A DNA stretch of 6,784 nt. Source: Acidobacteriaceae bacterium (GTDB taxonomy: Bacteria; Acidobacteriota; Terriglobia; Terriglobales; SbA1). Location: the NCBI GenBank assembly GCA_019237515.1, contig JAFAGX010000680.1, forward strand, positions 1-6,784, in the 5' to 3' direction. The notes below the pieces were generated by a model, which saw only the letters and a program-made list of their open reading frames with translations, ran no database searches and had not been told where the DNA came from. This document shows positions 3,727 to 6,784 of this stretch, piece by piece (within the stretch, counting starts at the first letter, position 1; the number at the start of each line of letters is the position of its first letter). The translations under genes were made by a program, and so were the position numbers.

Positions 3727-6204
3727 ATGGGAATTTTGGTTCAGGACCTTCGTTTCGGCCTGCGCATGCTGCGTAGCAAACCGACTTTCACTTTTGTCGC
3801 CGTCTTGACGCTGGCGTTAGGTGTCGGGGCGAATACGGCGATATTCAGTATTGTCGATGCAGTTCTGCTTCGCCCACTTCCCTTCCGCAATCCTGATCGT
3901 TTGGTGAAGATTTCTTTCGACGATCCAGCTTTGGGCTTGCGGGACCTGCGGTTTTCGGTTCCTGAACTCGATGACCTTCGATTTCGGTCTGGTGTCTTTG
4001 ATGAAGTGACCCCAGCCTTTGCCGCGAGCGTGAACTTGACCGGCGCGAAGCAACCCGAGCGGCTGGAATTAATGGTGACACTTCCGAACTACTTTTCCAT
4101 GCTTGGGGCAAAGCCTCAAATAGGTCGGCTTTTTGGTCCACAAGATTTTGCCTTAGGCTTCGCTCCCGCAATCGTTATCAGCGACAGTCTGTGGCACCGG
4201 GCGTATGGTGGCGACCCTGATGTGCTTGGCCGGGACGTCCGTCTCGACAACGACCTGTATACGATCGTTGGGGTTCTTCCGCCCGGCTTTCGTCATCCTG
4301 GACCCACCGTGGCTCGTGACGTCGAAGTCTGGGCAACAGCAGGATTCAGTGCCGATCCAGCTCCCAAACCGGCACGGAGCACACGCATTATGCCCACGGC
4401 CATTGGAAGCTTGAAACCTGGACTCACGCTAAAACAAGCTCAGATGCGTCTCGATGCGATGGCCATCGAGCTACGGCACGAGTTCCCTACCGACTATGCC
4501 AGGGAATCCGAATGGACTATCCGTATCCAACCTTTGCAGGAATCCTTGGTCGGTAATGTTCGCCCCATGCTGCTGGTCTTAATGGGTGCGGTTGTCATGA
4601 TTGTTTCTGTTGTTTCCCTGAATCTCGCTAATTTGCTACTCGCCCGCGCATCGGGAAGACAGCAGGAAATTTCTGTGAGGCTGGCGATCGGCGCCAGCCG
4701 TGCTCGCGTGATACGCCAGATGCTGACCGAGTCCACGCTTCTCTCATTTATTGGCGGGGCCTTCGGCATCGCAATGGCGATGGGAACGTTGGATCTCCTT
4801 CTGAAATTTATTCCCGCCAGCATTCCTCGCCTCAGCGAAATCGGCATCGACTGGGTTGTCCTGAGTTTTGCTCTCGTGGTTTCGCTGCTGACAGGCTTAT
4901 TGTTTGGCCTGGCGCCCGCCCTGCACTCCACCAAATCAGACCTGTCCTTGCGAATCCGCGAGGGCACCCGTGGTTCCAGCTATAGCGCGAGGACGGGGCG
5001 TTTGCGCGACGCCCTGATCGTTTCCGAACTGGCCTTCGCAGTCGTCCTCATGGTTGGTGCTGGCTTACTCCTGCGCACCTTGCGCGAGTTGCTGCGACAA
5101 AGCCCCGGTTTTGATCCAAGTCACGTCGTCACTGCTAATGTGTGGCTTCCTGTGCCGAACGATCCTAAGGCGGACCCCTACCGGTCGCAGGCACAACAGA
5201 CGACCTTTAATCGGGAACTGTTACGGCGCATGAATGCAATTCCCGGAGTGCAACTCGCCGGAATCACCTCTGGTCTACCCACGGCCTCACACAACGATAT
5301 TAATGCGCAGCTAGTCACTGCTTTGACCATCGAAGATCGGCCAGTGCAGTCTTCCCAAGACTTACGTGCAGAGGCGATCCGAGTAAGTCCGGATTACTTC
5401 AAGGTCATGCAAGCAGGCCTTGTAAGCGGACGTTTTTTTGCGGACAGCGATGAAGATGTCAAGCAGCCTGTCGTCATCGTCGATCAAGCTACCGCCCGCA
5501 AGTATTGGTTGAATGGCGACGCACTCGGCCGTCGCCTTCGCCGCGGCCGCGACCCGAAGCTGCCGTGGCTGACGGTTGTAGGAATCATCGCCGACATAAA
5601 GCACGATGGACTGGATGTGAACGGCATTCCCCACATCTACCTTCCCATGAATCAGAGCCTGGGCAGAACTTTGAGTGTAGTGTTGCGAACGAATCTCCCA
5701 GCAACTGTGCTCGAACCGCAGATTCGGCATGAAATCCAGACCATCGATCCCGGACTTCCGGTTTTCAATGTTTCTTCGATGAATGAAGTGCTCGATCGCT
5801 CGCTTGCGTCACGACGTTTTTCAGCAGACCTGGTGGGCGGATTTGCAGCGCTCGCTGTTCTTCTTGCGTCCATCGGCATTTACGGCTTGCTTGCTTATAT
5901 GGTCGGGCAACGATCGCGGGAACTCGGCGTTCGCATGGCACTAGGGGCAAACCGCACCCAAATTCTTAAACTCATCCTCGGCAAAGGTGTCATACTTGCC
6001 GCGATCGGAATCATCGCGGGCATGTTCTTTTCGGCCTCGAGCGCTCCTATGCTCTCGTCCTTGCTCTACGGCGTACGCCCGCATGATTTCTTTGTATTCG
6101 CAGCTGTGCCGTTGCTGTTATTTGTTGTTGCCCTCGCAGCGAGCTACATTCCCGCCTGGCGTGCGACTAAACTGGACCCACTCGCGGCTTTACGCGATTG
6201 TTAG
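3727..6204 (+). CDS. ADOP-type ABC transporter permease (duplicated FtsX/MacB-like)
   Basis: This 825-residue inner-membrane protein belongs to the Acidobacterial duplicated orphan permease family. It consists of two MacB-like units in tandem. Unit 1 has span 1 (about 21-46, with 'LTLALGVGANTAIFSIVDAVLLRPLPF'), a periplasmic domain (about 50-278) and an FtsX block with spans at about 280-306, 337-358 and 375-400. Unit 2 has a span at 428-450, a periplasmic domain (about 455-695) and an FtsX block with spans at about 704-727, 754-775 and 787-810. The duplication is visible: 'RQQEISVRLAIGASRARVIRQM' near 311-332 matches 'QRSRELGVRMALGANRTQILKL' near 728-749. The DPLAALRD ending is typical. The long N-terminal prefix domain of some members is absent. 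No ATPase or membrane-fusion partner is adjacent, so it is an orphan with unknown substrate. MacB relatives move lipoproteins, peptides or drugs, or transmit mechanical work. ATG 3727 has GAAAGG 4 nt upstream and a standard family start (MGILVQDLRFGLRMLR). Confidence 0.95.
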   Translation: MGILVQDLRFGLRMLRSKPTFTFVAVLTLALGVGANTAIFSIVDAVLLRPLPFRNPDRLVKISFDDPALGLRDLRFSVPELDDLRFRSGVFDEVTPAFAASVNLTGAKQPERLELMVTLPNYFSMLGAKPQIGRLFGPQDFALGFAPAIVISDSLWHRAYGGDPDVLGRDVRLDNDLYTIVGVLPPGFRHPGPTVARDVEVWATAGFSADPAPKPARSTRIMPTAIGSLKPGLTLKQAQMRLDAMAIELRHEFPTDYARESEWTIRIQPLQESLVGNVRPMLLVLMGAVVMIVSVVSLNLANLLLARASGRQQEISVRLAIGASRARVIRQMLTESTLLSFIGGAFGIAMAMGTLDLLLKFIPASIPRLSEIGIDWVVLSFALVVSLLTGLLFGLAPALHSTKSDLSLRIREGTRGSSYSARTGRLRDALIVSELAFAVVLMVGAGLLLRTLRELLRQSPGFDPSHVVTANVWLPVPNDPKADPYRSQAQQTTFNRELLRRMNAIPGVQLAGITSGLPTASHNDINAQLVTALTIEDRPVQSSQDLRAEAIRVSPDYFKVMQAGLVSGRFFADSDEDVKQPVVIVDQATARKYWLNGDALGRRLRRGRDPKLPWLTVVGIIADIKHDGLDVNGIPHIYLPMNQSLGRTLSVVLRTNLPATVLEPQIRHEIQTIDPGLPVFNVSSMNEVLDRSLASRRFSADLVGGFAALAVLLASIGIYGLLAYMVGQRSRELGVRMALGANRTQILKLILGKGVILAAIGIIAGMFFSASSAPMLSSLLYGVRPHDFFVFAAVPLLLFVVALAASYIPAWRATKLDPLAALRDC

Positions 6205-6239
6205 TCCGAGCTAAAGGAGATATGGCGACTAGGCCACGA

Positions 6240-6784
6240 TCAGTGAACGACAATCTTTCCCAACACCTGCGCCCGGTTCAAAATGTTTTCGACTTGAATG
6301 GGTATGTCGCCCGCGGCTTGGGGTCTGAATTCGAAATCGTAGGCTTCTCCCGAGGCAATATGCAGCGCAGCATCACTAACTGTTGCTGAGCCCGAAGGGA
6401 GATCGGCCCCGTCCTTGGCAATGGCGCGCCAACTTACAGGATGTTCTTTGCTGCCGAGACGGAAATCTGCCGCAAGATCAGGAGCCATGTTGATGACCCG
6501 TAACCGATACTGCATTCCCGAGTGCAAAACAATTGGGCTCGGGGACTCCTCCCCGTTGATCGTGATTCTTTTCGCGAAGAAGTCCGCTTCCCGTGTTCCC
6601 AGCATGACGATTTTGTCGCGCTCAGGATCGAACTTCTCTCCCGGTTCCAGCACGATCAGCGGACCGTACACTCCGCCCGTGAGTTGCTCCGGATCGGCAG
6701 CATGAGTGTGGTAGATAAAAGTTCCGGCACGGTTCGGCGTAAAGCGCGCAACAAAATTTCCGCCGCTTGGTATAGCCGGCGTGA
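6240..6784 (-). CDS. Multicopper oxidase, C-terminal 180 residues (cut by window edge)
   Basis: The frame enters from the right edge and ends at TGA (6242-6240). Near its start it has 'AGTFIYHTHAADPEQLTGGVYGPLIVLEPG', a classic multicopper oxidase motif. The H-T-H (codons 6710-6702) is the type 2/type 3 copper pair of the 'GTFWYHSH...GLYGPLIV' block. A further cupredoxin-like domain follows, with 'GMQYRLRVINMAP', 'VSWRAIAKDGADLP' and 'GEAYDFEFRP', ending in 'GDIPIQVENILNRAQVLGKIVVH'. At that end, laccases and CueO have HCHxxxHxxxGM. Here those ligands are replaced, so the last domain seems to bind no copper. Any function, such as copper oxidation or phenol/metal oxidation with O2, would depend on ligands upstream of the window. 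Location is probably periplasmic, but the signal peptide is not visible. GTG 6671 is an internal codon, not a start. The gene converges with the permease gene, 35 bp apart. Confidence 0.9.
   Translation of the reverse strand, partial: TPAIPSGGNFVARFTPNRAGTFIYHTHAADPEQLTGGVYGPLIVLEPGEKFDPERDKIVMLGTREADFFAKRITINGEESPSPIVLHSGMQYRLRVINMAPDLAADFRLGSKEHPVSWRAIAKDGADLPSGSATVSDAALHIASGEAYDFEFRPQAAGDIPIQVENILNRAQVLGKIVVH

Noticed and set aside
4494..4967. Long minus-strand open frame of 157 codons inside the permease gene
   Set aside because: It is antisense to conserved FtsX-domain coding sequence, and long antisense frames are common in GC-rich genes.
6205..6239. Bidirectional terminator between the permease and multicopper oxidase genes
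   Set aside because: The 35-bp gap contains no inverted repeat with a convincing stem or T-run on either strand.
6213..6389. Plus-strand ORF from ATG 6222 preceded by AAAGGAG
   Set aside because: The spacing between AGGAG and ATG is only 2 nt, and the ORF lies almost wholly antisense to the well-supported multicopper oxidase. Its product resembles nothing.
1..6784. CRISPR arrays, tRNA/rRNA genes, insertion sequences, attachment sites
   Set aside because: I saw no spaced direct repeats, cloverleaf, transposase or terminal inverted repeats.

Overview
This 6.8 kb stretch looks like chromosomal DNA of an Acidobacteriota-type soil or sediment bacterium. The strongest pointer is a complete duplicated orphan FtsX/MacB-type permease (the 'ADOP' family, typical of Acidobacteria). 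A two-domain multicopper oxidase and a pyrophosphate-type phosphofructokinase fit the same background. This is inferred from family resemblance; no phylogenetic marker gene is present. I see no tRNA, rRNA, CRISPR array, insertion sequence or phage gene.

Layout, left to right. (1) Minus strand, running off the left edge: the N-terminal 247 residues of a membrane-anchored M48-like protein. Its HExxH zinc motif is replaced by HMIAS, so it is probably a pseudoprotease. (2) A gene-free divergent region of about 270 bp with two short hairpins. (3) Plus strand: a small secreted protein of unknown function (110 aa). (4) Minus strand, tail-to-tail with it and only 4 bp away: a 400-aa phosphofructokinase whose active-site residues predict pyrophosphate as phosphoryl donor. 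(5) A divergent region of about 210 bp with a perfect 16-bp palindrome and a 27-nt hairpin. (6) Plus strand: a single-domain CheY-like receiver with all phosphorylation residues. (7) A structured leader with a 23-codon, arginine-rich ORF that has its own Shine-Dalgarno and two mutually exclusive 6-bp hairpins. It leads into (8), a 72-aa protein that looks like a small winged helix. (9) Plus strand: the 825-aa ADOP permease. (10) Minus strand, convergent with it and running off the right edge: the C-terminal 180 residues of a multicopper oxidase.

The genes do not form one obvious pathway. Each large gene appears to be its own transcription unit, and neighbours are divergent or convergent, as in ordinary core or accessory chromosome. 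The receiver and the small winged-helix protein are the only closely spaced co-oriented pair and may be a small regulatory unit.

Nothing here is convincingly a new multi-gene system. The observations most worth checking are the leader ORF with alternating hairpins ahead of the winged-helix gene, the pseudo-M48 active site, and the palindrome between the phosphofructokinase and receiver genes.
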